Positions 56,289 to 64,000 of a stretch of DNA of 64,000 bases are shown here, one piece after another (the first letter of the stretch is position 1; each line of letters opens with the position of its first letter). The translations under genes were made by a program, and so were the position numbers. The notes below the pieces were generated by a model. The model was not told the origin of the DNA and ran no database searches. It worked only from the letters and a program-made list of their open reading frames with translations. This stretch comes from an uncultured Acidovorax sp. (GTDB lineage Bacteria; Pseudomonadota; Gammaproteobacteria; Burkholderiales; Burkholderiaceae_C). The stretch spans positions 1-64,000 of the forward strand of contig CAJYKV010000027.1 in the NCBI GenBank assembly GCA_913774955.1. The letters are read 5' to 3'.

Positions 56289-57623
56289 TCAACCAGCCCG
56301 GGCCGCGTCCGCCAATTGGTGCGCGAAATGGCTGGCACGGTCCGCGTCCGCGGTTTCGACCATCACGCGCAGCAGCGGCTCGGTCCCGCTCGCGCGCACC
56401 AGCACGCGGCCCCCGCTGCCCAGTTCGGCCTCGACCGAGCGCAGGGCGTCCTGCAGCACGGTGTTGGTTTTCCAGTCCTGGCCCGGGAGCAGCCGCACGT
56501 TGACCAGCACCTGCGGAAAGAGCCGCACGCGCTCCAGCGACTGCGCCAGGCTGCGCCCGCTGCGCACGCAGGCCTGCAGCACCTGCAGCGCGCTGACCAG
56601 GCCGTCGCCCGTGGTGTGGCGGTCCAGAGCCAGCAGGTGGCCGGAGCCCTCGCCGCCCAGCAGCCAGCCGTGTCGCGCCAGCTCTTCCAGCACGTAGCGG
56701 TCGCCGACTTTGGCGCGCACCAAGTGCACGCCATCGGCCTTGAGTGCCAGCTCCACCGCCATGTTGGTCATGAGCGTACCCACCACGCCGGGCAGGCGCT
56801 CGCCGCGCGCCAGCCGGTCGGAGGCCATGAGATAGAGCAGCTCGTCGCCGTTGTAGAGGCGGCCGGCGGCGTCCACCATCTGCAGCCGGTCCGCGTCGCC
56901 GTCGAGTGCGACACCGTAGTCGGCGCGGTTGGCGCGCACCGCCCGGACGAGCGCGTCCGGATGGGTGGCTCCGACCTGGTGGTTGATGTTGAGGCCGTCC
57001 GGCGAGCAGCCGATCGCCAGCACCTCGGCGCCCAGTTCATGGAACACCTTGGGCGCGATGTGGTAGGCCGCGCCATGCGCGGCGTCCACGACGATCTTCA
57101 CGCCGCGCAGCGTCAGGTCCTGCGGAAACGTGCTCTTGCAGAACTCGATGTACCGGCCGGCGGCGTCTTCCAGGCGGCGCGCCTTGCCGAGCGAGGCGGA
57201 GTCCGCCCAGCTCGGCGGCTCGTCCAGCGCTGCCTCCACGGCCAGTTCCCACTCGTCGGGCAGCTTGGTGCCGCGTGCGCTGAAGAACTTGATGCCGTTG
57301 TCGGGATAGGCATTGTGGCTGGCGCTGATCACCACGCCCAGGCTCGCGCGCTGCGCGCGGGTCAGGTAGGCCACGCCGGGCGTGGGCAGCGGGCCGAGCA
57401 GGACCACGTCCACGCCGGCGGAATTGAAGCCGGACTCCAGCGCGCTCTCCAGCATGTAGCCGGAGATGCGCGTGTCCTTGCCGATCAGCACCGTGGGGCG
57501 CTCTTCGGTGCGCCGCAGCACGCGACCGACGGCGTGCGCCAGCCGCAGGACGAAGTCCGGCGTGATGGGCGCCTGTCCCACGGTTCCGCGGATGCCGTCC
57601 GTTCCGAAGTATTTGCGGGCCAT
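56289..57623 (-). CDS. glmM: Phosphoglucosamine mutase GlmM
   Basis: A 444-residue enzyme converting glucosamine-6-phosphate to glucosamine-1-phosphate for peptidoglycan and lipopolysaccharide precursors. The N-terminal [10 protein letters not shown], catalytic phosphoserine Ser102 in GVVISASHN, metal site [11 protein letters not shown] near 240 and sugar-binding [12 protein letters not shown] near 325 are intact. The phosphate-binding [14 protein letters not shown] is at about 413. Start MARKYFG at 57623 is canonical. It lies 31 bp after folP, the conserved ftsH-folP-glmM order seen in E. coli. Confidence 0.96.
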   Translation of the reverse strand: MARKYFGTDGIRGTVGQAPITPDFVLRLAHAVGRVLRRTEERPTVLIGKDTRISGYMLESALESGFNSAGVDVVLLGPLPTPGVAYLTRAQRASLGVVISASHNAYPDNGIKFFSARGTKLPDEWELAVEAALDEPPSWADSASLGKARRLEDAAGRYIEFCKSTFPQDLTLRGVKIVVDAAHGAAYHIAPKVFHELGAEVLAIGCSPDGLNINHQVGATHPDALVRAVRANRADYGVALDGDADRLQMVDAAGRLYNGDELLYLMASDRLARGERLPGVVGTLMTNMAVELALKADGVHLVRAKVGDRYVLEELARHGWLLGGEGSGHLLALDRHTTGDGLVSALQVLQACVRSGRSLAQSLERVRLFPQVLVNVRLLPGQDWKTNTVLQDALRSVEAELGSGGRVLVRASGTEPLLRVMVETADADRASHFAHQLADAARAG

Positions 57624-57654
57624 GTGCGTCGATCTCCTTGTCGTTCGATGATTG

Positions 57655-58515
57655 TCATGCAATGGGGCGACCCATCGGTTCTTGCTTCGGTGGCCGCGCC
57701 GCGTTCCAGATCTGCAGGGCCGCCACCGTTTCCTTCACATCATGCACCCGCACGATGCGCGCTCCCCGCTCCACCGACAGCAGCGCCGCGGCCACGCTCG
57801 GGGCCATGCGTTCTTCCACGGGCAGCCCGGTCACGGCGCCCAGCGAGGACTTGCGCGACCAGCCCGCCAGCCAGGCATAGCCGCCCTCGGCAGCCAGTTC
57901 GTGCTGCCGGGACAGCAGCGCGAAGTTCTGCTCCACCGTCTTGCCGAAGCCGATGCCGCAGTCGAGCACGATCCGCGAACCGTCCACACCCCGTCCGCGC
58001 AGTTCCGCGGCGCGTGCCGCGAGGAACGCGCGCACCGGCTCCACCGGGTCGCCGTGCATGGGCGCAGTCTGCATGGTCTGCGGATCGCCGTGCATGTGCA
58101 TCAGGCACACCCCGCATTGCGCGTGGCCGGCCACCGCCTCCACCGCGCCCGGTTGCCGCAGCGCCCAGATGTCGTTGACGATGTCGGCACCCAGGTCGAG
58201 CACGGCCCGCATTACCGCGGGCTTGTAGGTGTCGACGGAGATGGGCACGCCCCAGCCGATGGCCGCCTGCACCACGGGCAGGACGCGCGCCAGCTCTTCG
58301 TCCAGCGGCACGGAAGGGCTCCCGGGCCGTGTGGACTCCCCCCCCACATCCAGGATGTCGGCGCCCTGGCGCAGCATCTCCTCGCCGCGGCGCAGTGCGT
58401 CCGCCACCGCCAAGTGGCGGCCTCCGTCGGAAAACGAGTCCGGCGTGGCGTTCAGGATGCCCATCACACGCGGGCGAGAGAGGTCGATGCGAAACCGAGA
58501 GGTCTGCCAATGCAT
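57655..58515 (-). CDS. folP: Dihydropteroate synthase
   Basis: A 286-residue enzyme joining p-aminobenzoate to 6-hydroxymethyl-dihydropterin diphosphate in folate synthesis, the target of sulfonamides. Family motifs are [14 protein letters not shown] near residue 19, [14 protein letters not shown] near 52, [10 protein letters not shown] near 92, [13 protein letters not shown] near 190 and the terminal RVHDVKET near 260. The start at [12 protein letters not shown] (58515) avoids nine unconserved residues. It is between ftsH and glmM, as in E. coli. Confidence 0.95.
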   Translation of the reverse strand: MHWQTSRFRIDLSRPRVMGILNATPDSFSDGGRHLAVADALRRGEEMLRQGADILDVGGESTRPGSPSVPLDEELARVLPVVQAAIGWGVPISVDTYKPAVMRAVLDLGADIVNDIWALRQPGAVEAVAGHAQCGVCLMHMHGDPQTMQTAPMHGDPVEPVRAFLAARAAELRGRGVDGSRIVLDCGIGFGKTVEQNFALLSRQHELAAEGGYAWLAGWSRKSSLGAVTGLPVEERMAPSVAAALLSVERGARIVRVHDVKETVAALQIWNAARPPKQEPMGRPIA

Positions 58516-58628
58516 GCGGGAAGCCGGTTCAGTCAAAGACAACAGGGAATGGGAGGGAGATCATCGCAGCGGCCGCCGGGGATGGAGCGCAAGGGCGCAC
58601 GATGCGGCGCTTCAGGCGCGGAAAACGC

Positions 58629-58652
58629 AAAAACGGGGCCGAAGCCCCGTTT
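58629..58652 (-). terminator. Rho-independent terminator of ftsH
   Basis: On the minus strand the stem AAACGGGGC/GCCCCGTTT is closed by a very stable TTCG (cUUCGg) tetraloop (58640-58643), followed by TTG. It lies 30 bp past the ftsH stop codon and before folP, so the two may be separate transcripts despite their conserved order. Confidence 0.8.
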
Positions 58653-58682
58653 GCACGAACCCCGGACGGGGGTTCTCCTGCC

Positions 58683-60608
58683 TCACGCTGCGGTGGGCGC
58701 CGTATCGCTCGCCACCGGCGCAGGCGTGCCGCCACCGGAGGAGTTGTCGCCGCCGGACGAAGGCGTGCGGGGCGTCCAGTCCTTGGGCGGGCGCGGCGGC
58801 TTGCCGGCCATGATGTCGTCGAGCTGCTCGGTATCGATGGTTTCCCATTCGAGCAGGGCATTCGCCATGGCGTGCATCTTGTCCTGGTTGTCCTCGATGA
58901 GCTTGCGCGCTAGGGCGTACTGCTCGTCGATGATGCGGCGGACTTCGCTGTCCACCTTCTCCATCGTCTGCTCGCTCATGTTGTTGGTCTTGGTGACCGA
59001 ACGGCCCAGGAACACTTCGCCCTCGTTCTCGGCATACACCATGGGGCCCAGGGCCTCGGTCATGCCGTAGCGGGTCACCATGTCGCGGGCGATCGAGGTG
59101 GCGCGCTCGAAGTCGTTGCTCGCGCCGGTGGTCATCTGGTTCATGAAGACCTCTTCCGCGATCCGGCCGCCGAACAGCATGCTGATCTGGTTGAGCATGA
59201 ACTCGCGGTCGTAGCTGTAGCGGTCCTTTTCGGGCAGGCTCATCGTCACGCCCAGCGCACGGCCGCGCGGGATGATGGTGACCTTGTGCACCGGATCGCA
59301 CTTGGGCAGCAGCTTGCCGATCAGGGCGTGGCCCGACTCGTGGTAGGCCGTGTTGCGGCGCTCATCCTCTGGCATGACCATGCTCTTGCGCTCGGGGCCC
59401 ATGATGATCTTGTCCTTGGCCTTCTCGAAATCCTGCATCTCGACGGTGCGCGCATTGCGGCGCGCAGCCATCAGCGCGGCCTCGTTGCAGAGATTGGCCA
59501 GATCGGCGCCGGACATGCCGGGGGTGCCGCGGGCGATGACCGCCGCGTTCACGTCCTGGCCCACCGGCACCTTGCGCATGTGCACGTTGAGGATCTGTTC
59601 GCGGCCGCGGATGTCGGGCAGCGTGACGTAGACCTGGCGGTCGAAACGGCCGGGGCGCAGCAGCGCCTGGTCCAGGATGTCGGGACGGTTGGTGGCCGCC
59701 ACCACGATCACGCCCAGGTTCGTTTCGAAGCCGTCCATCTCGACCAGCATCTGGTTGAGGGTCTGCTCGCGCTCGTCGTTGCCGCCGCCCAGGCCGGCAC
59801 CGCGCTGGCGGCCCACCGCATCGATTTCATCGATGAAGATGATGCAGGGCGCGTTCTTCTTGGCGTTCTCGAACATGTCGCGCACGCGGGCCGCACCGAC
59901 GCCGACGAACATTTCGACGAAGTCGGAACCCGAGATGCTGAAGAAGGGCACCTTGGCTTCGCCGGCGATAGACTTGGCGAGCAGCGTCTTGCCGGTGCCG
60001 GGAGGGCCGACCAGCAGCAGGCCGCGCGGGATGCGGCCGCCCAGTTTCTGGAATTTCTGCGGATCCTTCAGGAAGTCCACGACTTCCTTGACCTCTTCCT
60101 TGGCCTCGTCGCAGCCGGCCACGTCGGAGAACGTGACGGTGTTGTTGTTCTCGTCGAGCATGCGCGCCTTGCTCTTGCCGAAGCTGAAGGCGCCGCCCTT
60201 GCCGCCGCCCTGCATCTGCCGCATGAAGTAGACCCAGACGCCGATCAGCAGCAGCATCGGGCCCCAGCTGACGAGCAGCGTCATCAGCAGGGAGCCTTCC
60301 TCCCGGGGCTTGACGTCGAACTTGACGTTGTTGCTGATGAGGTCGCCCACCAGGCCGCGGTCGAGGTACGTGGCGGTGGTGCGGACCTTGCGTTCGTCAT
60401 TGGTGGTGGCGACGATCTCGGTGCCGCCCTGCCCTTCCTGGATGGTGGCGTTCTTGATGCGGCCGCCGCGCACTTCATCGAGGAATTCCGAATACCCGAT
60501 GTTGCCGGCGCTGGCGCCCGCACGGGTGTCGAATTGCTTGAACACCGTGAAAAGCACCATGGCGATCACGAGCCACACGGCAATTTTCGAAAACCATTGA
60601 TTGTTCAA
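58683..60608 (-). CDS. ftsH: ATP-dependent zinc metalloprotease FtsH
   Basis: A 641-residue membrane-anchored AAA protease that degrades misfolded membrane proteins and regulators such as LpxC. Two membrane helices (about residues 5-22 and 106-130) surround a periplasmic domain. The AAA module has Walker [21 protein letters not shown] near 198, [20 protein letters not shown] near 248, SRH-region [21 protein letters not shown] near 305. The zinc site is [12 protein letters not shown] near 421. The C-terminal tail is Gly/Ser/Pro-rich. A conserved neighbour pair, rlmE upstream, lies 214 bp away. Confidence 0.97.
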   Translation of the reverse strand: MNNQWFSKIAVWLVIAMVLFTVFKQFDTRAGASAGNIGYSEFLDEVRGGRIKNATIQEGQGGTEIVATTNDERKVRTTATYLDRGLVGDLISNNVKFDVKPREEGSLLMTLLVSWGPMLLLIGVWVYFMRQMQGGGKGGAFSFGKSKARMLDENNNTVTFSDVAGCDEAKEEVKEVVDFLKDPQKFQKLGGRIPRGLLLVGPPGTGKTLLAKSIAGEAKVPFFSISGSDFVEMFVGVGAARVRDMFENAKKNAPCIIFIDEIDAVGRQRGAGLGGGNDEREQTLNQMLVEMDGFETNLGVIVVAATNRPDILDQALLRPGRFDRQVYVTLPDIRGREQILNVHMRKVPVGQDVNAAVIARGTPGMSGADLANLCNEAALMAARRNARTVEMQDFEKAKDKIIMGPERKSMVMPEDERRNTAYHESGHALIGKLLPKCDPVHKVTIIPRGRALGVTMSLPEKDRYSYDREFMLNQISMLFGGRIAEEVFMNQMTTGASNDFERATSIARDMVTRYGMTEALGPMVYAENEGEVFLGRSVTKTNNMSEQTMEKVDSEVRRIIDEQYALARKLIEDNQDKMHAMANALLEWETIDTEQLDDIMAGKPPRPPKDWTPRTPSSGGDNSSGGGTPAPVASDTAPTAA

Positions 60609-60822
60609 AGCGGGGCTCCAGAATCGAGGGGGAGAACAATGGCCGGATCAGAGACTCACCGACGGCATGTTCCAGCGCATTTGAGGCGCATTTTAGGCCT
60701 TTCAAGGCATTCAGCCGCTTCGCCTTACCCCAACCGCGGCTATGGTCACCATAGGAAGCGTGCGGGGCCTGCGCGGGCGCGGCGTATCGGCCGTCGCCGG
60801 CGCGGGGCGATTTCCGGCGCGG

Positions 60823-61479
60823 TTATTTGCGCAATCCCATGCCGACGAGAAAGGTTTCCGAGGATTTGTCGCGCGAGGCCTTGGGTTTGATCGATTTGAC
60901 GGTGCGGAAACTCTCCTTGAAGAGCTGCACCAGCTGGGCATAGCCGCTGCCATGGAAGAGCTTGACCACGAGCGCGCCGTCGGGTCTGAGGTGGTTCTGC
61001 GCGAAGTCCACGGCCAGCTCGATCAGGTGGGCGATCCGCACCGCGTCCACCGACTCCACGCCCGAGAGGTTGGGTGCCATATCGGACACCACCACGTCCA
61101 CCGGCCGCCCCTGGACGGTCTCCTGCAGCCGCGCGAGCACGTCTTCTTCGCGGAAATCGCCCTGCAGGAACGTGACGCCCTCGATCGGCTCCATCGGCAG
61201 GATGTCGAGCGCGATCAGCGTGCCGTTGAGCTGCCCGGTGGCCGCGCCGGAGGGCGCCATGCGCCGCCGGAGGTACTGGCTCCAGGCGCCGGGCGAGGAT
61301 CCGAGATCGACCACCACCTGGCCGGGGCGGATGAGCCCGAGGGTCTCGTCGATCTCCTTGAGCTTGTAGGCGGCGCGTGCGCGGTAGCCCTCTTTCTGGG
61401 CGAGTTTGACGTAGGTGTCGTTGACGTGGTCATGCAGCCACGCCTTGTTCACCTTCTTGCTTTTCGTGTTGGCTTTCAT
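60823..61479 (-). CDS. rlmE: 23S rRNA 2'-O-methyltransferase RlmE (FtsJ)
   Basis: A 218-residue RrmJ/FtsJ methyltransferase acting on U2552 of 23S rRNA in the 50S subunit. The fold is clear: [39 protein letters not shown] (split over residues about 32-72) with SAM motif [12 protein letters not shown]. The catalytic K-D-K-E set is visible as Lys in AAYKLKE, Asp in [11 protein letters not shown], Lys in ALVVKLFHG and Glu in SSETFLVG. The start is 21 bp from the divergent yhbY start. ftsH lies downstream on the same strand. Confidence 0.95.
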   Translation of the reverse strand: MKANTKSKKVNKAWLHDHVNDTYVKLAQKEGYRARAAYKLKEIDETLGLIRPGQVVVDLGSSPGAWSQYLRRRMAPSGAATGQLNGTLIALDILPMEPIEGVTFLQGDFREEDVLARLQETVQGRPVDVVVSDMAPNLSGVESVDAVRIAHLIELAVDFAQNHLRPDGALVVKLFHGSGYAQLVQLFKESFRTVKSIKPKASRDKSSETFLVGMGLRK

Positions 61480-61487
61480 CCTGCCTC

Positions 61488-61493
61488 GATAAT
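61488..61493. promoter_or_regulatory. Possible -10 between divergent rlmE and yhbY
   Basis: GATAAT on the plus strand (61488-61493) ends seven bases before the yhbY ATG, in a gap of only 21 bp between the two start codons. Transcription from it would begin at or next to the ATG, giving a leaderless yhbY mRNA. No -35 is convincing. Confidence 0.35.
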
Positions 61494-61500
61494 ACGGTCC

Positions 61501-61977
61501 ATGCCCCAAATCCAATTGACCCCCGCGGAGCGCCGGGAACACCGCGCCAACGCCCACCACCTGGACCCCGTGGTGATGATCGGAGGCGACGGCCTCACCG
61601 CAGCGGTCCAGAAAGAGGTCGATGCCGCGCTGTCGGCCCACGGCCTGATCAAGGTGCGCATTCTCGGCGACGACCGGGCCGCGCGCGACCAGATCTACCA
61701 GAAACTGGCCGACGAACTGGAGGCCGCCCCCATCCAGCACATCGGCAAGCTCATCGTGCTCTGGCGCCCACCGGCGCAGAAGGCCAAGACGGTCGACGAG
61801 GACCGCATGCCCGGCCCGCGCGACATCAAGGTGCTGAAATTCAGCAAGCGCGGCGGCCAGCGCCCGGAAGTGAAGCAGCTGCGCGTGCTGGGCAACCAGC
61901 GCCTGACGCCCGGCGGCCAGATCAAGCGGGCGAAGAAGCCCAAGCAGACGTCGGTAAAGAAGCGCCAAGCCGACTGA
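61501..61977 (+). CDS. yhbY: YhbY-family RNA-binding (CRM domain) protein
   Basis: A 158-residue protein whose first ~97 residues form the CRM RNA-binding domain: [40 protein letters not shown] (split over residues 4-44), [25 protein letters not shown] and [11 protein letters not shown]. YhbY in E. coli associates with pre-50S ribosomes. A C-terminal basic extension (about 60 residues ending [17 protein letters not shown]) is longer than in E. coli and may bind RNA. It is divergent from rlmE, the conserved rlmE/yhbY neighbour pair. A dispersed repeat follows directly. Confidence 0.92.
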   Translation: MPQIQLTPAERREHRANAHHLDPVVMIGGDGLTAAVQKEVDAALSAHGLIKVRILGDDRAARDQIYQKLADELEAAPIQHIGKLIVLWRPPAQKAKTVDEDRMPGPRDIKVLKFSKRGGQRPEVKQLRVLGNQRLTPGGQIKRAKKPKQTSVKKRQAD

Positions 61978-61984
61978 TGCGACG

Positions 61985-62120
61985 ACACCCCCCTGAGCGG
62001 CTCCGCCGCTTCCCCCCGCTCTCGCCGTGCTGCGCACGGCGGGCAGGGGAACGACGCCAGCGGCCGGGAAAAGCCCGTTCCGCGGCGTCTGCTGCCATGG
62101 CCTGCTCCGCGGCCCTCGGC
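61985..62120 (+). repeat. Dispersed intergenic repeat, copy B
   Basis: This plus-strand stretch aligns with the minus strand of 27361-27487 (about 75-80% over 110 bases by eye), sharing CACCCCCCTGAG at its start, CCGCTCTCGC, ACGACGCCAGCG and GCGGCGTCTGCTG. It contains an 8-bp hairpin CGCCGTGC-TGC-GCACGGCG (62023-62041). It fills most of the 205-bp gap between yhbY and the glycosyltransferase gene. Confidence 0.75.
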
Positions 62121-62182
62121 CGGGTGACGCAGCGCCGGATATCGCGCAATGCGGGTGGCGCGCAGCGCCATGCATCACTGAA

Positions 62183-62944
62183 ATGAGTACGGCAGCCGAT
62201 CTCCCGATGCGGAATTCCTCTCAGCGCCACGTGCTGTGCATGAAGTGGGGCACGAAGTACGGCCCGGAGTACGTGAACCGTCTCTACGCCATGGTGCGGC
62301 GGCATCTGACCGGCCCGTTCCGCTTCGTCTGCCTCACGGACGACACGCGCGGCATCCGCGACGAGGTGGAGTGCTTTCCCATTCCGGCGCTGGAACTGCC
62401 CGAAGGCATTCCCGAGCGCGGATGGACCAAGCTGGCCACTTTCCATCCCGACCTGTACGGGTTGCGCGGCCCGGCGCTGTTCCTGGACGTGGACGTGGTC
62501 GTTGTCGGCCCTCTGGACGACTTCTTCACCCAGCCGGGCGAGTTCGTCATCATCCACGACTACAAGCGGCCCTGGCGGGTCACCGGCAATTCGTCGGTCT
62601 ACCGCTTCGAGATCGGCGCGCACCCGGATGTGCTGGCCTACTTCCGTGGCCACTTCGATGCGATCCGCTCGAACTTCCGCAACGAGCAGGCCTACCTGTC
62701 CGACTTCCTGCACAAGCAGGGCAAGCTGAGCTACTGGCCTGCGCCGTGGTGCCCGAGCTTCAAGTACCACAGCATCCCGCGCTGGCCGGCCAACTACTGG
62801 CGCCAACCCGCGATACCGCGGGGCGCGCGCATCGTGATCTTCCACGGGGAATGCAACCCGCCCGATGCGCTGGCGGGACGGCGCAACCGGCGCTGGCGCC
62901 ACATCGAGCCCACGCTCTGGGTGGCGGAGCACTGGCGCGAGTGA
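62183..62944 (+). CDS. Glycosyltransferase-like protein (GT-A fold)
   Basis: A 253-residue cytoplasmic protein resembling GT-A glycosyltransferases. [27 protein letters not shown] opens the fold (residues 15-41), the metal-binding DxD is in [19 protein letters not shown] near residue 95-113, and [15 protein letters not shown] near 174 looks like an acceptor-side helix. I start at ATG 62183, the first after the repeat; the earlier frame reads through the repeat. The donor sugar and acceptor are unknown; neighbours are ribosome- and protease-related, so context gives no hint. Confidence 0.78.
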   Translation: MSTAADLPMRNSSQRHVLCMKWGTKYGPEYVNRLYAMVRRHLTGPFRFVCLTDDTRGIRDEVECFPIPALELPEGIPERGWTKLATFHPDLYGLRGPALFLDVDVVVVGPLDDFFTQPGEFVIIHDYKRPWRVTGNSSVYRFEIGAHPDVLAYFRGHFDAIRSNFRNEQAYLSDFLHKQGKLSYWPAPWCPSFKYHSIPRWPANYWRQPAIPRGARIVIFHGECNPPDALAGRRNRRWRHIEPTLWVAEHWRE

Positions 62945-62994
62945 ATGGCACGCTGCGGGCCGGTGCCCGCAGGGTCAAGACCATCGAAAGCGGG

Positions 62995-63408
62995 TCAGCG
63001 CGCCGGCCCCGACACGCGCAGCAGCACGCGCAACGCACAGATCCACTGCACGGCATACATCGCCGTGCCCACGCTGTGCCAGAGGCGCAGATCGGTGCGG
63101 GCCACGATGCGAGGTGCCACGCCGAACTGCACCAGCAGGGCCAGCAGCATGCCGCCGATGATCCAGGGCATGGCATCGCGCGCCCAGGGCTCCTGCGGCG
63201 CGTCGCCCCGGCGCATGGACGCCAGCAGCAGGGCCAGGCCGCAGCCGGCGGAAACGAAGGTCTGCGCCTCGAACAGGCGTGCCGCCATGGTGCCGGCCAT
63301 GGCCGGCGTCGGCAGGTGCTTGAAGAGCATCGGCACGGCCAGGAAGCCGATCGCCGACAGGCTGCCCCACCAGAGGGCGGCCAGCAGGACGGGAAGGCGT
63401 TGTCGCAT
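62995..63408 (-). CDS. DUF4149 membrane protein
   Basis: A 137-residue protein with four hydrophobic helices (LPVLLAALWWGSLSAIGFLAVPMLF, AQTFVSAGCGLALLLAS, WIIGGMLLALLVQFGVAP and SVGTAMYAVQWICALRVLL), matching the DUF4149 family. Such genes are often next to greA and yhbY, as here (45 bp upstream is greA on the same strand). No reaction or partner is known for the family. Confidence 0.88.
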   Translation of the reverse strand: MRQRLPVLLAALWWGSLSAIGFLAVPMLFKHLPTPAMAGTMAARLFEAQTFVSAGCGLALLLASMRRGDAPQEPWARDAMPWIIGGMLLALLVQFGVAPRIVARTDLRLWHSVGTAMYAVQWICALRVLLRVSGPAR

Positions 63409-63452
63409 CGCGGGCTCCTGGGGTGTCCGGCCGTGCCGAGGCGGCCAAAGGA

Positions 63453-63929
63453 TCAGAGGTAGCGGACGCCCACGACCTCGTAGCGGCGCAGGCCGCCGGG
63501 CGCCTGCACTTCGGCCGTGTCGCCCTCTTCCTTGCCGATGAGCGCGCGCGCGATCGGGCTCGACACGTTGATCAGGCCCTGCTTGAGGTCCGCTTCGTCC
63601 TCGCCGACGATCTGGTAGGTCACGCGGTCGCCGGATTCCTCGTCTTCGAGGTCCACGGTGGCGCCGAACACCACCTTGCCGCCCGCGTCGAGCTGCGAGG
63701 GATCGATCACCTGCGCGGCCGACAGCTTGCCTTCCACTTCCTGGATGCGGCCTTCGATGAAGCCCTGGCGGTCCTTGGCGGCTTCGTATTCGGCGTTTTC
63801 GCTCAGATCGCCCTGGGCACGGGCCTCGGCGATGGCATTGATGACGGAGGGCCGCTCGACGGTCTTCAGGCGGTGCAGCTCTTCCTTGAGCTTTTCCGCG
63901 CCGCGCTTGGTGAGGGGGATGGTGGCCAT
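63453..63929 (-). CDS. greA: Transcription elongation factor GreA
   Basis: A 158-residue factor that enters RNA polymerase's secondary channel and triggers cleavage of backtracked RNA. The coiled-coil N-terminal domain [20 protein letters not shown] continues to the tip motif [23 protein letters not shown] (with acidic tip residues Asp and Glu, about 41-63). The C-terminal FKBP-like domain ([31 protein letters not shown]) is intact. The start at 63929 gives the standard length; an upstream ATG 21 nt away is not needed. Confidence 0.96.
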   Translation of the reverse strand: MATIPLTKRGAEKLKEELHRLKTVERPSVINAIAEARAQGDLSENAEYEAAKDRQGFIEGRIQEVEGKLSAAQVIDPSQLDAGGKVVFGATVDLEDEESGDRVTYQIVGEDEADLKQGLINVSSPIARALIGKEEGDTAEVQAPGGLRRYEVVGVRYL

Positions 63930-63955
63930 TGAATCAGTCTCCACGTTCAACTCAT

Positions 63956-63975
63956 GCCGCGCCCCAAAGCGCGGC
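63956..63975. other. GC-rich hairpin upstream of greA
   Basis: A seven-base-pair stem GCCGCGC/GCGCGGC with loop CCCAAA lies 27 bp upstream of the greA start, at the edge of the window. No T-run follows on either strand, so it may be a processing or attenuation element rather than a terminator. Confidence 0.3.
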
Positions 63976-64000
63976 CTACCGGCGCCGGAAATCCGGGAGT

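Noticed and set aside
61985-62182. Upstream extension of the glycosyltransferase-like gene to 62027
   Set aside because: The added residues are translated from the dispersed repeat and have no similarity to the family; ATG 62183 fits better.

Overview
The window is about 68% GC with dense, mostly convergent or operonic genes and ATGA-type stop/start overlaps. Protein content and gene order (greA-DUF4149-yhbY/rlmE-ftsH-folP-glmM; pstSCAB-phoU-phoB-phoR next to ppx and ppk; gloB/yafS-like/rnhA; ffs/dnaX-ybaB-recR; rho-trxA-addBA) point to the chromosome of a betaproteobacterium of the Comamonadaceae, most like Acidovorax/Paracidovorax. I see no phage, insertion sequence, CRISPR array, tRNA or rRNA.

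Layout. 0-5 kb: aldehyde dehydrogenase, ZIP metal transporter, a manganese-type superoxide dismutase under a Fur-like operator, and a GntP-family gluconate permease with a strong terminator. 5-8.3 kb: a two-gene operon for a LodA/GoxA-type cysteine tryptophylquinone oxidase and its LodB-like flavoprotein maturase. 8.3-12.9 kb: an SDR enzyme, then a molybdenum-cofactor cluster (moaA, mobA, moeA) ending in a thioredoxin-like gene. 12.9-16.7 kb: rnhA, a YafS-like methyltransferase and gloB with overlapping divergent start codons, then an MltD-like lytic transglycosylase. 16.7-18.8 kb: a DUF3096 protein, an orphan NMT1-like binding protein and a MAPEG protein.

18.8-37.1 kb is a DNA-maintenance region: recR, ybaB and dnaX (with an A9 slippery run that would give a short gamma form), the 4.5S SRP RNA, an HI0933-type flavoprotein, the AddA/AddB helicase-nuclease pair, trxA, rho with a C-rich leader and small leader ORF, and sbcC/sbcD. 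37.1-40.7 kb: ribosomal protein L31 type B, an ArnT-like membrane glycosyltransferase and a MATE exporter.

40.8-53.7 kb is a phosphate-starvation region: phoR, phoB, phoU, pstB, pstA, pstC and pstS on the minus strand, diverging from ppx across an intergenic region holding two PHO boxes; then an RHH-core protein with histone-H1-like tails behind a perfect 25-bp palindrome, sixA, ppk (PHO box over its apparent start), and an OlsB-like ornithine-lipid acyltransferase. Together these genes would take up phosphate, signal its shortage, store and recover polyphosphate, and make phosphorus-free membrane lipid. 53.9-64 kb: a PAS-PAS-GGDEF-EAL protein, then glmM, folP, ftsH, rlmE, yhbY, a glycosyltransferase-like gene, a DUF4149 protein and greA. 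Two diverged copies of a ~125-bp intergenic repeat lie at 27.4 kb and 62.0 kb in opposite orientations.
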